This document shows, in pieces, positions 1 through 11,357 of a DNA stretch of 49,316 nucleotides. The notes under the pieces are model-generated. The model saw only the letters and a list, made by a program, of their open reading frames with translations. It did no database searches and was not told where the DNA came from. Positions within the stretch are counted from its first letter, which is position 1; each line of letters begins with the position of its first letter. The DNA is from Copromyces sp. CBS 386.78 (taxonomy: Eukaryota; Ascomycota; Sordariomycetes; Sordariales; Sordariaceae). The DNA is taken from contig MU839280.1 in NCBI GenBank assembly GCA_030685235.1, positions 1 to 49,316 on the forward strand, read 5' to 3'. Made by a program: the position numbers and the translations under genes.

Positions 1-84
1 TTTTTATTTTTATTTTTATTTTTATTTTTATTTTTATTTTTATTTTTATTTTTATTTTTATTTTTATTTTTATTTTTATTTTTA
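1..84. repeat. TTTTTA microsatellite
   Basis: About fourteen head-to-tail copies of the hexamer TTTTTA at the very start of the window. The array may extend beyond the left edge. It is a simple-sequence repeat with no evident coding role. Confidence 0.95.
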
Positions 85-560
85 TATTTGCCGGCTGGTA
101 GGGAGTTGCCGGCAGGTAGGGAATTCCCGGCAGGCAAAAAAACTTAGTGGTTTTTAGTTTTCTACTATCTAAAACCTAAAAAAAAACGCTTCTTTTCGAT
201 GCTTCTCAACAACCAAGCATCAGAAAAAGATATAACCGGTACCAAAATGACCATCTAATCAAGCCGGTCATTTTGGTAGTCTTTTTATTTTGATGCACCT
301 TCCAGAAGTGGCTTTTTTCTTCGAATATTCATTAAAAGATTTATAGCCAATCAAAAAAACTCGGGTTCCACCCTTCCAACCAATCAATCAGGGGCGAAAC
401 ACTTTGCACGGATCACCCTATCGTCCGTGTTTTTTTGCATTCGCAGCGTCTAAATAGAAACACTACGCCGCGCTGCGTTGATGGGCCCACGGACCACGAC
501 CTTTAGTATAGATTTTCCGTAACACCTTTAGTACCGTAGGCGCCATCTCCTTGCTTGGGC
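85..560. other. Unmutated repeat-like stretch with hairpins
   Basis: A stretch of normal base composition between the microsatellite and the first AT-rich island. It holds two and a half near-copies of GCCGGCWGGTAGGGA (88-135). It also holds a GATGCTT/AAGCATC hairpin (199-222), a perfect 13-bp inverted repeat TACCAAAATGACC/GGTCATTTTGGTA (245-278), and a sequence near 397-416 resembling the terminus of the element at 46,340. No gene was recognised. It may be the right part of a non-autonomous repeat cut by the window edge. Confidence 0.45.
245..278. repeat. Perfect 13-bp inverted repeat (hairpin)
   Basis: TACCAAAATGACC is followed after a short spacer by its exact complement GGTCATTTTGGTA. 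The hairpin lies in the unmutated stretch next to the RIP island. Function is unknown; it could be internal structure of a short repeat element. Confidence 0.8.
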
Positions 561-2200
561 ATGGTGTTTCAATAATATTATTATAAATCTATTTAGAACA
601 TATTTTAAATATATTAATATATCCTAGATATTAATTATATTCTAATTATATATTTTATATATTATAGTGCTTAGTAAATAGAGATTATATAAATATAGGC
701 CGTAATCTAATTCTTCTAACCGTTTATTACTTCTAGGCTCATTTATAATATAATTCCAAAAGTAAATAATATATACGTTTTTATATAAATAAAAAATAAG
801 TAATATATAAAATATAGTTTAAAAAAATATAATATATATTATTCTATAATATTAGTATATATATTTTATTATATATTTCAATATTGAAATTTTCTTCTTT
901 TATACTAGTACTATTATAAAAACACTTTAAATTTAACTAATTATTAATTAGATACTAGTATATTTAATTATTTAGGATTTATTATTAATAGTATTAGAAA
1001 TATATATAAAAAATAAATTCACTTGAAATATATTAGTTAATAGCCTATATTTTTATTATAATAAATATAAATATTTTAATTATAAATAGCTTTATATTTT
1101 ACATTTAATAAAGGAAGCTTTTTAAACTTTTTGTAATTTAATTGAACTTTTTTATTGAATTATTTTAAAATAACGTATAGTTATAATGTTTTTTTTATTC
1201 ATCTAATAAAATTTCAAATTTTATAATATAGTTATATAAATAGATTTAGAACTTATTTAATAAATAATCAACGTTATAATATAATTTGAAAGATTAATAA
1301 TCTTCTTTAATAAGGATATTATAATTAATAAATTGAGTATAAAATAAATATATAGATATATTTGATTATCTACCACTAAATCCTATATGAGATTAATAAT
1401 TGTAAAATATCTATTTATTATTTTAGAATACTTCTTCTTTATTCTAAATACCTTTCTAAAAATAGGGATAAATTATATATAAAATTTAAATTTATATTTT
1501 TAATTAAATTATTATACAGTATATTAATAATTACTTATAAATAGTTTATATTTATTGCTTCCTTTAAGAATACTAAGAAATTTAATAATAAAGAAATGAA
1601 GTTATTATATATTATAAGTATATTATATATTTTAATTTATTTATAACATAGCAATGTTTTAAATATAATAATTAATATAAATAATTTTCGAAATTATTTC
1701 TTAATTGATTAATTATATTTATACTTATATAAATAAATTTTTATAGTATAAAATTATTTACTACTTTACTTTAATATATTATAATTAAAAATTGAAAACA
1801 AGTTTAAATTTATTATTTAAAATACTTTAATTTTATAACTTATAAAATATAATATTCTACTTTATACTTTATAAGAATTAAAATTCTTATATTTATTAAG
1901 ATTACTATCCACTAATAAAATATTTTAGTTACTTTTTGTTAGTAAAATTATTTACGAATAGGTTGAAAATAGATTCGGAAACCATTTAAATTATATTGAA
2001 ATTAAACCTAATATAAATACGTTTCTTAATACCGTTTTATTAATACGAACCTTTATGGAATTTTATTTCTTATTAATTATTTCCAAATTTATTTAGAATC
2101 AATTTGGATATATTATATAATATAACCTTCTACTATAAACTAAAAATAACTCCAAAGAAAAGTTTTTATAATATAAAATAATTAAAAATAATTGTTAAGG
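560..2200. other. RIP-mutated AT-rich island (left)
   Basis: About 1.6 kb of very AT-rich sequence, dominated by TA-containing dinucleotides and nearly devoid of CA/TG, with abrupt edges. This is the footprint of repeat-induced point mutation on a former repeat. Read on the minus strand, long stretches look protein-like once TAA/TAG are regarded as mutated CAA/CAG, but I could not assign a family. No intact gene is present. Confidence 0.8.
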
Positions 2201-3729
2201 TATCCGACTTCAGCTAAGTTTTTTTTACAGTGTGGGGCGGTACCCTTTTTGGGATCTTGGCGCTCCGTGTGTGATCCGAGGTCAGACCTATGTGTGAGGT
2301 GATCTGCCTACTCGTGAGAGCCCGGGGGTCCACTTCTTCTCTTCTCACTCTTGCGAAATATGTTGCCAAGATCTGCGCTGTTGACCCGTGGCGCCAGGTC
2401 CCCTTTGCTTGGTCTGGGTCGCTGGCCTGACCTGAGACGGGCTGGCCACAGACAACCCTGGTCCGGGCATCCAATCAGAGCGACGCAATGGGCTTTGTCG
2501 CGGCCAGATCAGATCATTTACTGCATAAAACAGACCACCATAAGGCGCAAACGAATCGTGATATCGGCCTGTATCCGCTTTGTCGTCGAAGAGCTAGAAT
2601 TATGATCCAGCATCGCACTGCCGTGGGGTATTTTGCCATGCCAGTAGTCCTTAGGTAGTTAACTAGCGGTAGAATCCACCAGGGAGAGAGCAATTGTAAG
2701 CAGTTGGATGGAAGCTACGGCCCTCTCAGGTCTAGAGTCGTTGCCATCCGGAATAGAGGCGGAATTCCCTTCTTCCCGTTCCCCCCCAAAAAAGATACAA
2801 CGACTTTGATTTTCCCCTCCTTTCATCCACGAGGCATCATCATCAACACCCACCGATATTTTCCAGCTCCAGTCCTTAGCTGCTAGTATTTGTCCACTCT
2901 TGCAATGCTAGCAGTCCCTGCAATCTCGCCATATCGACAAAACACCTGCTCCACTAACCGATTCTGCCGTCGACTGCTGTTGCTGTTACTATTGTCGTAA
3001 CTTGTGGCTAGCTACATTGTTCGGGGTATCTTGACTACCCAGCCATCGACAACTCCGAGTTATCCCACTCTGTATACCTTTTACCGACACGCCAGTTACC
3101 TCTTAAGGCTGCTTACACCTTTCCTCTGAATTCACTGTGTGGTATTCATCAATCATCACTGCAGATCTCCTCCTGTCACACACACAGCCTGGCCACCGGC
3201 ATACCGCATCGAAGCACATCAACTCTTGGCTCTGCCCATTGCAAAGTACCGGACGCCGCTCGGCTTCACACCCATACCGCCAGCTGATCCCCAAGACCGA
3301 GACGACGAACTTCGATCCCAAAACATTAGCTTGGTCCCGTCTACTTCGAATTAGCCACAACCCATCACGTTCCCACCGTCACCAGTACAGACCGAGTTAG
3401 CTGTTCACCTGCTGCAGCGCAACACCACCATCCACCCCGCCCTACTACGCCTTGCGCCAGCATCCAGCTATCATCGGAGCCCCGGTACCGCGGCTCGATA
3501 TCGTTCAGGAGTCGAACCAAATTCATCCCGCATCGTTCGAGAATTCTAGACGGCGAATCACACGGCGCCTCCCTTGTCACTGGCGCATGGTGACAGCCCT
3601 ATTCCATCTCGAAGCGAACGCGTGAAAGAGGCTCACCAGACCGTTGTTGCGCCCATCCCTTCCAACAAGCCAAAAGCTTATCCAACATCACTCTTTGGGA
3701 CCTTTCGCGTCCCCCCCGTTAATACAACA
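2200..3729. other. Intergenic / 5' leader region of the monooxygenase gene
   Basis: Normal-composition DNA between the left RIP island and the monooxygenase start. The part after about 2880 is rich in pyrimidine runs and ACAACA/CACC-type sequence, as in long fungal promoters and 5' leaders. Short frames on both strands show no recognisable protein. Confidence 0.5.
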
Positions 3730-5948
3730 ATGGCCCCCGGTATTCTCGAAAAGCCCGCCGAGGAGCAACAAGGAGGCGACTCACATATGGCCAACACTGC
3801 TAACGACGCCTGTGTTGACCGTCTGACCTTGCTGAGGAGTATGCCGGAACCGCCGGTAGAATGTCAAGTGTGCGTGGTCGGCGCCGGTCCGGCCGGCCTG
3901 ATGCTGGCTTGCAATCTCGGCCGTTTCGGTGTCAAGGTGGAAGTAGTGGATGACAGGGCGGATCAGACCCCTGTGGGGAGGCAAGTTCACCCGCAGCCAT
4001 CATGACAATGCGACAATGGAACAAGCAAGTGTGTTTTCTGACACTGTGCAAAAACAACAGAGCCGATGGTTTGCAACCCAAGACGATTGAGACTTTCCGC
4101 CAGATGCGCCTGGCAGACCCTCTACTACAGCGCGGCGTTCGAGTGTACGACATTGCTTTCTGGAGGAGTACAACCGACGAACCTCTCCACCGCCTCGGCC
4201 GAGAAATCCACTATCCCCCTATAATAGATGTGCTGGACCCCTACATTTTGCTGGTCCACCAGGGCATGGTTGAAAGTCTGTTCATCGAGGACTTGAAGAA
4301 GCGCGGCGTCGAAGTGCGGAGAAACACCGCTTTCGACTCGTATAGCGTTTGCGACGGAAATAATGGGCCGCTCCAGGTGAACTGCCTAGCAAATGTTACG
4401 CAAGATCGGAAGACGATTTTGACGCAATACTTGGTTGGATGTGGGTGTTACCCCTGAATTCCCCCGCTGCCGCTTGCCGCTGCCGGCGCTCGCGGTGCTG
4501 CCCCCTGAAAAGGACTCCGCTTTATGCTAACATTGAATGCGTTGCCTAGGTGACGGTGCGCACTCCAAGGTCAGGAAAAGCATTCCTGATGCCAAGCCCA
4601 TTGGCCTGTCGCAGCCCTCGCTGTGGGGCGTCCTCGACGGCGAGCTCGATACCGACTTCCCTGACATCTGGTCAAAGACATTGGTTTACTCGCAAGAGCA
4701 TGGCTCCATTCTGATCATTCCGCGAGAGCGGAACATGACCAGATTCTACATCGAGCTGAAGAGCAGCACCAAGGGTGACAGGAACATGCTCGGCCAGGAC
4801 TTTGTGATGCAGCGCGCCAAGGAGATCATGGCGCCCTTCAGTGTCAAGTGGAAGTACATTGAGTGGTTCGGCAGGTACCAGATCGGCCAGAGGGTTGCGA
4901 ACCGCTTCCAGGACCCTCATACCCGAGCCTTCTTGGCCGGTGATGCTAGCCACACCCACTCGCCTAAGGCTGCGCAGGGTATGAACACGTCGATGCACGA
5001 TGCCTGGAATATTGGCTGGAAGCTCAACTTTGCCTCCCGTGGCCTTGCGAAGCCTGCGTTGCTGGAGAGCTACGAAGAGGAGCGGAGGAAGATTGCGCTG
5101 GACTTGGTCAACTTTGACTATGAGCATGCCAACCAGATTGCCGGAGGAGACGCTGTCGCTCTGGCTGAAAACTTCAAGACGAACGTTCGCTTCATCTCCG
5201 GTATTGGTGCGGAGTATGGAGAGAACGCCATCAACATGGTTGAGCCGCAGTCGTGGGTGATGGGCGACGCCAAGCCCGGCTGCTTGCTCCCGCCTGCAAA
5301 GGTGACTCGCTATTTGGACTCGAACCCGGTAGATATCCAGCTCGACATTCCCATGCTGGGCCAGTTCCGGATCTACCTGTTGATGTGGGATGTGCACCAG
5401 TCGCGTATCTTCCTGGATGGTTTCTGCGCGGCTTTGAACTCGCCTGATTCTTTGATCAACCAGCTCTCGGCTGCTGCCAACATTTCGTACGCTAAGCAGC
5501 CACGTCTACCAGCTCCTGAGGATATATATCTTCGTCCGGAAAGGTACACGGCTGTTAGCCATTTGTTTACTTTTGGTTTGATCAGTGAGTTCCCCTTCCC
5601 CCCTTTTCTGTTGAACCAAAACCTTGTACTGACAGTGTTCCAGCCACGATGCCCAAGTCCGAAATCGAAATCACTGACCTCCCCGCCCTCTTCCAAGACA
5701 GCCGCTGGACCTTCTACCTCGATGACATCCCCGAGCTCGACACACGCGGCCAGCTCTGCACTAACAAGTGGCTCGGAAGTCTCGGTCCCGGAGAAGTCGC
5801 CATCGTCAACGTCCGTCCGGATGGATATGTTGGCTCCATCGGCAGGTGGGACTCGAGCGTGGATGATGCCGGTGAGGAGGCGGCCAAGTGGCTGGACACT
5901 TATTATGACCGCTTTTTGCAGGTGCCTCCTACTCCTGCGATGGCTTAG
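3730..5948 (+). CDS. FAD-dependent phenol 2-monooxygenase-like aromatic hydroxylase
   Basis: Four exons (3730-3980, 4061-4440, 4550-5584, 5644-5948) give 656 residues, close to the roughly 665 of yeast phenol hydroxylase. An N-terminal Rossmann motif GAGPAG lies near residues 51-56, DGAHSKVRK spans the exon 2/3 junction (the DG motif), and [12 protein letters not shown] near residue 338 is the GD motif that binds FAD ribitol. The C-terminal ~210 residues match the thioredoxin-fold dimerisation domain of phenol hydroxylases ([12 protein letters not shown]). The family hydroxylates phenolic rings with NADPH and O2; the substrate here cannot be told. The ATG at 3730 has a good context (acaacaATGG). 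Intron 1 has a GC donor (AG|GCAAGT) and intron 2 has a TGCTAAC branch site. A decayed coding-like tail follows the stop in the same frame. Confidence 0.9.
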
Positions 5949-6390
5949 GAGGGTGATGCGGGAGTGGGTAATGAGAAGGATGATGATGGCGAGGAGGATG
6001 AGGTTTTCTCGAGCCGGAGGATGATCCCGACTGGCAAACGATAAAAAAAGGGGTACGGGAGGAGGTGGGTATGAGTGCTAAGGAGAGTGAGAAGTTTGTG
6101 GAGGAGTTTCGGAAAAAGGTAGCGGAGAATGAGGTGGTGATCTCCGAGAATGGGCCGCCAGAGAGAGAGAGATACATACCTGGATTTGGTGGAGGGATGC
6201 AAGAGAAGATTAGAAAGCTTGGAAAACGAAATCAAGTTGGATGAGGAAGAGGAGAATTGGTGGAGGAAAGTATTGGGGAATGAAGCGGCGGGAGGGTTGC
6301 TGCTTCTCAAAAGAACGAGGGAAATGGAACTGAAAAATGCGCGGGCAAGGGAACATGGGAGAGAAAGTTGGGGGCTCAGATGGTGATGGC
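5949..6390 (+). pseudogene. Frameshifted coding-like tail downstream of the monooxygenase
   Basis: Directly after the monooxygenase TAG the same frame stays open for about 30 codons of acidic sequence (EGDAGVGNEKDDDGEEDE). Similar acidic/charged sequence continues from about 6002 in a second frame (DDPDWQTIKKGVREEVGMSA). After a GA microsatellite (6161-6172) it continues in a third frame (YLDLVEGCKRRLESLENEI), ending near 6386. The composition suggests a coiled-coil tail or separate small protein now broken by indels. Loss of one GA unit would explain the last shift. It is purine-rich, so chance openness is possible; no homologue is recognised. Confidence 0.35.
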
Positions 6391-7355
6391 CAGGACGCGG
6401 ATGATAAGACGCGGAAAGGAGAAGCTGATCATGAGACCTCGCGGGGGGAAATCGGAATCGAGCGACCAGGCCTAGGCGGGAAAATACTTGGGTTATAGAA
6501 GAGGCCACGAAAGGCGATGGCAGGTGGAAGGCAGGCTTGCTTACTTTCTTACTAATTGCGAAAGGGGGCAGGGGAGTGGATGAGGGAGGACATGGCACCG
6601 GAGGAGCGTTATGGGGGTTGGTGTGTGGAAAACAAATCCTGTTCTTCTTCTCCTTCCTGGCTGGGTTGGTTGTGGTTGGAGTATTATTTTCGGATCTTTT
6701 TTTTTTTTTTTTTTTTTTCTGGTGGTGTTCGGTTTGGCGTAGAGGAGTTAGACTTTAGTATGTATGTATTTTAGGGCTTTGACGAACTGGAAAAGAATTT
6801 GATTACCACTCGAAAAGAAATTGCTAAGAACATGAAGAGTAACTGATAGATGGTATACTTCGTGACTGCCACTTCGGTGTCGTTGTGATGTTTTGGTGCT
6901 ATACGAGACCGGGACAGGCCAAGGGGTCATATTTCCAGGATTTGTCTTGTCATACTGGTAGGTGATTGTCGGCAAGTTGTATGACAGTCAATCAAGCAGG
7001 GGAAGGAGGAGGTAAAAGAGCTGGAACATAGTCTAGGGGTTGAACGATGGCCAGAACGTGTTTTCCCAAAGGGTTTTATGCAAGCGAAAAAGTAGAGTAT
7101 GCGGGATAAATACAGAGTGGAATGTTTATCGTAGGAGAGCGCAAACCAACCCTACCGATGCCTAGTACCTAACCCCAAACTCCTCCCTGTGTGTATCCAA
7201 CTATATGCGTTTCCAACGCAATACCCGAAAAGCGAAAAGGGAAACCAGAGTGGGGAGAAAAAAAAAAAGAGAAAAATTAAAAAAAAATATTCAGGTCTGA
7301 CAGCGGAGCCGCCCAACATCACATCAAATCATCCCAGAAACTCAAAACTTGAAAC
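6390..7355. other. Intergenic, 3' region of two convergent genes
   Basis: Lies between the 3' ends of the monooxygenase (+) and the F-box gene (-). It contains a run of about 22 T (6698-6719) and an A-rich stretch near 7258-7287. No gene was recognised. Confidence 0.5.
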
Positions 7356-9686
7356 CTAAAACCGAACAATAGTAACCCTCCCCTCCTCATCCTCTCCCAA
7401 AACCCACCTCTCATCGCCAGCCAAATACCCCTTCCGACCCACCAACTGGTTCCACATGTCATCAGCGAATTGCACTTCTTCACTTCTCCCTGTTTCCTTC
7501 TTCCCGTCTTCGCTGCTTGGTGTTGGTGGCCGCCGAGAATGATGTCCCTCCTCACCACTCGCCAGCGGCCTTCTGGACGTCACGGCTGGGCCCGGCTTGA
7601 TAGCTATACAAGTATTCCTCACACAGACCGATACCGTCTCCAACATGAAACAATGCCGTGCCGTGATGCGCACGCCCGCAGCGAAATCGACCATTTGTGC
7701 CACGGTCAGGTAGGGGAAATCTTCGTGGCGCCAGCAGGGGGCTAGGCCCGGGAAGCGCTGTTGATTGCTTGGGGCAAGGAGGTCGTCGAGGGATTGCCTG
7801 TTGCGGCGGGTGGCATATGTGGGAGATGGTTGTGGAGAGAAATAGGGTTGGGAAGGAGAAGGTGGACGAGAACGGAGGTGATGTAGGAGAGCTTTCTGGT
7901 TGGAAGGGATTGTGAGGGGGAAGCGGGTTGAGGAGGGCGATAGTGGTGGGGAGGGGGGGAGGTGTTGGTCTTGTCCCTGGCTCTGGTCGTGGCTCTGGTA
8001 GTGGCCCCGGTCGCGGTCCTGGTCGTGAGGAGTGGGAAAGAGGGAAGAGGTTGAGGCGGGGGAGGGGGATGAAGGAGAAGAGGTCAGAGAAGCCGAATGA
8101 GCCCGTTGACAAAAACTCATATTCACATCCCCATCCGCACCGCACTGATCCATCCATACGGGACCGTAAACAGGGTCAGTGATGGTTGAAGTAAACAGTG
8201 CCTGGTAATGCTGAGCATGGGATGGCGTAGCCGGCCCAGACTCTTCTTTGGTTACCAAAGGAATGGGAACAGCCGGCGAGCAAGGCACGATGGGAATACC
8301 CGTGCATTTGACACGGTGAACGCGAGGCGGGCTCGGAGAGGAATGTTGCCCTTCTGCCCAGCGGTGTTCTTCCTCGATGAAATAGAGGTTCCCGTCATCC
8401 AGAGAAAGGTTGCGCAGCTGTGGGTTGGCGCGCTGGCGCAGGCCGTAGAAGTCGAGTTCGCGCCAGGTTATGCGGCGGATTACTTGCGGACCGGTAGGAG
8501 TTGGAGTTGGTTCCGGTTCGGGACTGGCCCTCTTTCTTGGTTGTCTGGCTGTTGTGCTTGTGGTGGTCGTCGTCGTGCTGTGGATTCCCGTCCCATTCCA
8601 CAAGCCAGCAGGCATGGAAGTCGCCCGGTTGCCCACTGGTGGCCGGTTATGTCCTGTAGGGTCCTCGGATGGACGGTACGGACTTGGTGAAGAAATATCC
8701 CAGACAGCGAGCTGCTCGATAGGGTCATCTTGGTGACGCGAGCGGTTGGGTTGCCAGAAGTAAACGGCGTAGTGCGAGGCTGTGTGGGCGGAAAAGAAGC
8801 GGTAGGGTCGGTTCATGGGGAGGCCGAGGTAGTGTAGCTTCCACTCTGAGCGGAACTGGATCGTCCATGTCCAGGCTGAGGGAGAGGGTGTTCGGATGAC
8901 GTCGAAAGCAGTCACGAAGTGTCGATGAAGGATTTCTCTGTCGTTTAACTGGAGATAGGGATGCTCTTCAGCCCATTCGAATATCAGAACCCCCTTGGCT
9001 AGACGAACTCGACGGATGTGCTTTCGGCGAACATCGAACGGAACGGGGAATTCAGTTCCAGTCGCCGGGTCGAAGATGTGGTAGACATAACCGTGGGCTG
9101 GATCTGATGATGATGATGATGATGGGGTATTGGGCCTGTCACGGATTTCTGCTGGGTAGACGAGCACTCCGTCTTCTTGACTGTACCACCACGCCGGATC
9201 GGGGTAATGGAACTCGGCCGTCTTCTCCTCCAGACGGAGGAAACGGTTCCAAGGAGCGACTCCCTTGAAAGAGAACGGAGAGGGTTCGTCACTCTCACGA
9301 CTTGGCCGAGCCATCTGGAGCTTCTCAACAACACGAGCCGATCCTCGACCGAGATGGTGATAGCGTCTGGCCACGAGAGCAAATGTTTCGGACCATGGTG
9401 GGAGATGGCGAGAAGTACAATAGATCTCGACGGCGAGATTGTCGTTGATGTTGGCAAAGTCTGGAGCTGATGCTAATGCTGATGGTAACAAGGCAGCGGC
9501 CGAGGCCAGACGCATCTCACGACATATGGGAAAGTTCCATCGCATCAACAGATACGAATTGTGATCATCGGTGAAAGCTGCGTGCCATCGTCGAGAGACG
9601 GAGCGAGAGAGGACGCATGTTCGGGGAGGAAGATAAGAAATGACGAGGAGGAAGAGATCGTGTGGTAGGTCAACGATGTCTCTCAT
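7356..9686 (-). CDS. F-box domain protein
   Basis: Intronless 776-codon gene. Residues about 5-45 form an F-box: LPHDLFLLVISYLPPRTCV, then SRSVSRRWHAAFTDD. F-box proteins bind Skp1 and present substrates to an SCF ubiquitin ligase. The rest has no domain I can name. It alternates W/Y-rich segments, which could form a beta-propeller-like recognition region, with long low-complexity linkers (Thr runs, Ser/Pro-rich, and a D/Q/H/R-rich stretch). The start is the only in-frame ATG before the F-box and puts the domain at the extreme N-terminus, as is usual for fungal F-box proteins. The substrate is unknown. The GC-rich antisense frames inside it are shadows. Confidence 0.85.
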   Translation of the reverse strand: MRDIVDLPHDLFLLVISYLPPRTCVLSRSVSRRWHAAFTDDHNSYLLMRWNFPICREMRLASAAALLPSALASAPDFANINDNLAVEIYCTSRHLPPWSETFALVARRYHHLGRGSARVVEKLQMARPSRESDEPSPFSFKGVAPWNRFLRLEEKTAEFHYPDPAWWYSQEDGVLVYPAEIRDRPNTPSSSSSSDPAHGYVYHIFDPATGTEFPVPFDVRRKHIRRVRLAKGVLIFEWAEEHPYLQLNDREILHRHFVTAFDVIRTPSPSAWTWTIQFRSEWKLHYLGLPMNRPYRFFSAHTASHYAVYFWQPNRSRHQDDPIEQLAVWDISSPSPYRPSEDPTGHNRPPVGNRATSMPAGLWNGTGIHSTTTTTTSTTARQPRKRASPEPEPTPTPTGPQVIRRITWRELDFYGLRQRANPQLRNLSLDDGNLYFIEEEHRWAEGQHSSPSPPRVHRVKCTGIPIVPCSPAVPIPLVTKEESGPATPSHAQHYQALFTSTITDPVYGPVWMDQCGADGDVNMSFCQRAHSASLTSSPSSPSPASTSSLFPTPHDQDRDRGHYQSHDQSQGQDQHLPPSPPLSPSSTRFPLTIPSNQKALLHHLRSRPPSPSQPYFSPQPSPTYATRRNRQSLDDLLAPSNQQRFPGLAPCWRHEDFPYLTVAQMVDFAAGVRITARHCFMLETVSVCVRNTCIAIKPGPAVTSRRPLASGEEGHHSRRPPTPSSEDGKKETGRSEEVQFADDMWNQLVGRKGYLAGDERWVLGEDEEGRVTIVRF

Positions 9687-10889
9687 CTTGAAGAATGGTT
9701 CTCATAGTATGGTTATAATGACGATCTTGGATACAAGAAAACCATCAAGTCAATGGCTGAGAAGAGGTTTATGAACACCACTTGTGTTGACGTTGGTTAA
9801 AAGAAGCAAGATCATGATGTGATTGTGATGGAACGTTTTGTGATGGCATCCTACCAAGAGGCTAGCGAATATGAGTGTATCATTGAGAGAGGGGCTGCTG
9901 GGGTGTTGCCTAGACCACTAACGGACGAACAGGGACGAAGACGGCAAAGAACAGTCACGAGTGAGGCGCTGGGGAAAGCACCCAGGAGACCACTGGGACC
10001 ACTGAGGAATCGGGGAGGGGATCTTTTGCATATCACGGCGCTTCACGCCGCTCTTGGCATTCAGGTTCGGCCTTTTTAAGGATCCGATTGTCTGTTGTGG
10101 TCGTGAAGAGAGATTCCTTTTCTTTGTGGTGTTTCTTTGTCCTAATTGTCGTGGTTACTTTTGTTTGGTGTTGGACAAACGATACAGGACATTGGGAGTG
10201 ACTTACAGTAGTTCAATTCGCCTTGGTTAGTCAATTGGGAACAAGCAAAAACTCACAGTGTTTGCGAGTGTCTCTCACTTCGTTGTCCCCATGATGTTCT
10301 GCCCATCATGTGAACTGATGTTGTTATTATCGCGGAACTCGCCGTCTCCACGTCTGTGACAAGACGTATGTTTTCGGATGGTCTCGACTCTCGGACAAGT
10401 GGAGAGCAAAAGACGACCAGTCTTGTCACACCACCACACGGACTGTTGTGGCTTTTCGTCTTCTTGAACCGAATACGTCGAAATCGCCAAGAAGCCAGGG
10501 CCGTGGCGCGTAGCCCTAGCTACACTATTGTTTTGATTTTGATGAGTACCGTCATCCCTTCTGCTTTTCAGGCACAACAAACCCCACGTCCCTACGTGCA
10601 TTGAGAGTGCATTAGAATTGGGTCTGTAGGGCAGGGATTCTTTCCACTTTTTTTGAAGGGGGAAGGGCGCGGGGAGGGCGCGGGGGAAACAATGGGTCTT
10701 TTGTAGGGCTATTTTACCGCCGAGCTAGTAAAATAGGGGAGAGTAACCAGGATGTGGTGCCCAAGACAAACATACCTAATGAGATGGTTGAAGAACGTGG
10801 CAGCTGCTGTTGAATGTAGGTACAGTGGGTAACATAAATCAACGCACAACCGGTCATTTCCCCGCAAAACTCGTACTTTTCAAGTCTCG

Positions 10890-10938
<49 letters not shown>
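10890..10938. repeat. AAC trinucleotide microsatellite
   Basis: About sixteen AAC units in tandem in the intergenic region. It interrupts one arm side of a larger imperfect inverted duplication. Confidence 0.95.
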
Positions 10939-10939
<1 letters not shown>

Positions 10940-11125
10940 CCACCCACCCTCCTGTAATCCGTGAATTTCATCGTCTAGAGTATTTAATCTACCAATAAGA
11001 CGTACTTTTCCATTTCTCCTTTTACCCCAAAATGGTAGAGCGGGAAGGTGATAAAGAAGGCGCTTTGGGGTGAGCTAGATTTTCCATCCACTGGTCTAGA
11101 ACTATAAGCCCCTGTAAGTCTACTA

Positions 11126-11357
11126 CCGCTTTTTCGCATTCAAACCGGATTTATCCCCCCCTGCCCCGCTGAACCTATCATAGTATAGCCGGACCGGCAA
11201 GCCCACACAGAATCTCGCCCAGCCTCTCCACCCTCCTCCTCCTTACCAGTAAAACCCCCTTGTTCAGCCACGCAGTCTACCCTGGCTGCAGGCGCCTCAC
11301 TAGATGTGCTAAACTGCTTGTGTGTTAGATAAATCCGGTTTGAATGCGAAAAAGCGG
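11126..11357. mobile_element. MITE-like element, 30-bp perfect terminal inverted repeats, TA target site
   Basis: The 30 bp at 11,126-11,155 (starting CCGCTTTTTCGCATTCAAAC) are the exact reverse complement of 11,328-11,357. TA flanks both ends (11,124-11,125 and 11,358-11,359). Size is 232 bp with no coding capacity. This architecture is that of a non-autonomous Tc1/mariner/pogo-type element. The identical arms suggest recent insertion. It lies about 1.2 kb upstream of palF and shows no RIP-like AT bias. Confidence 0.8.

Noticed and set aside
5945..6598. 217-codon minus-strand frame behind the monooxygenase
   Set aside because: Composition is Ser/Pro/Leu/His-rich, the complement of a purine-rich stretch; no domain and no good start context.
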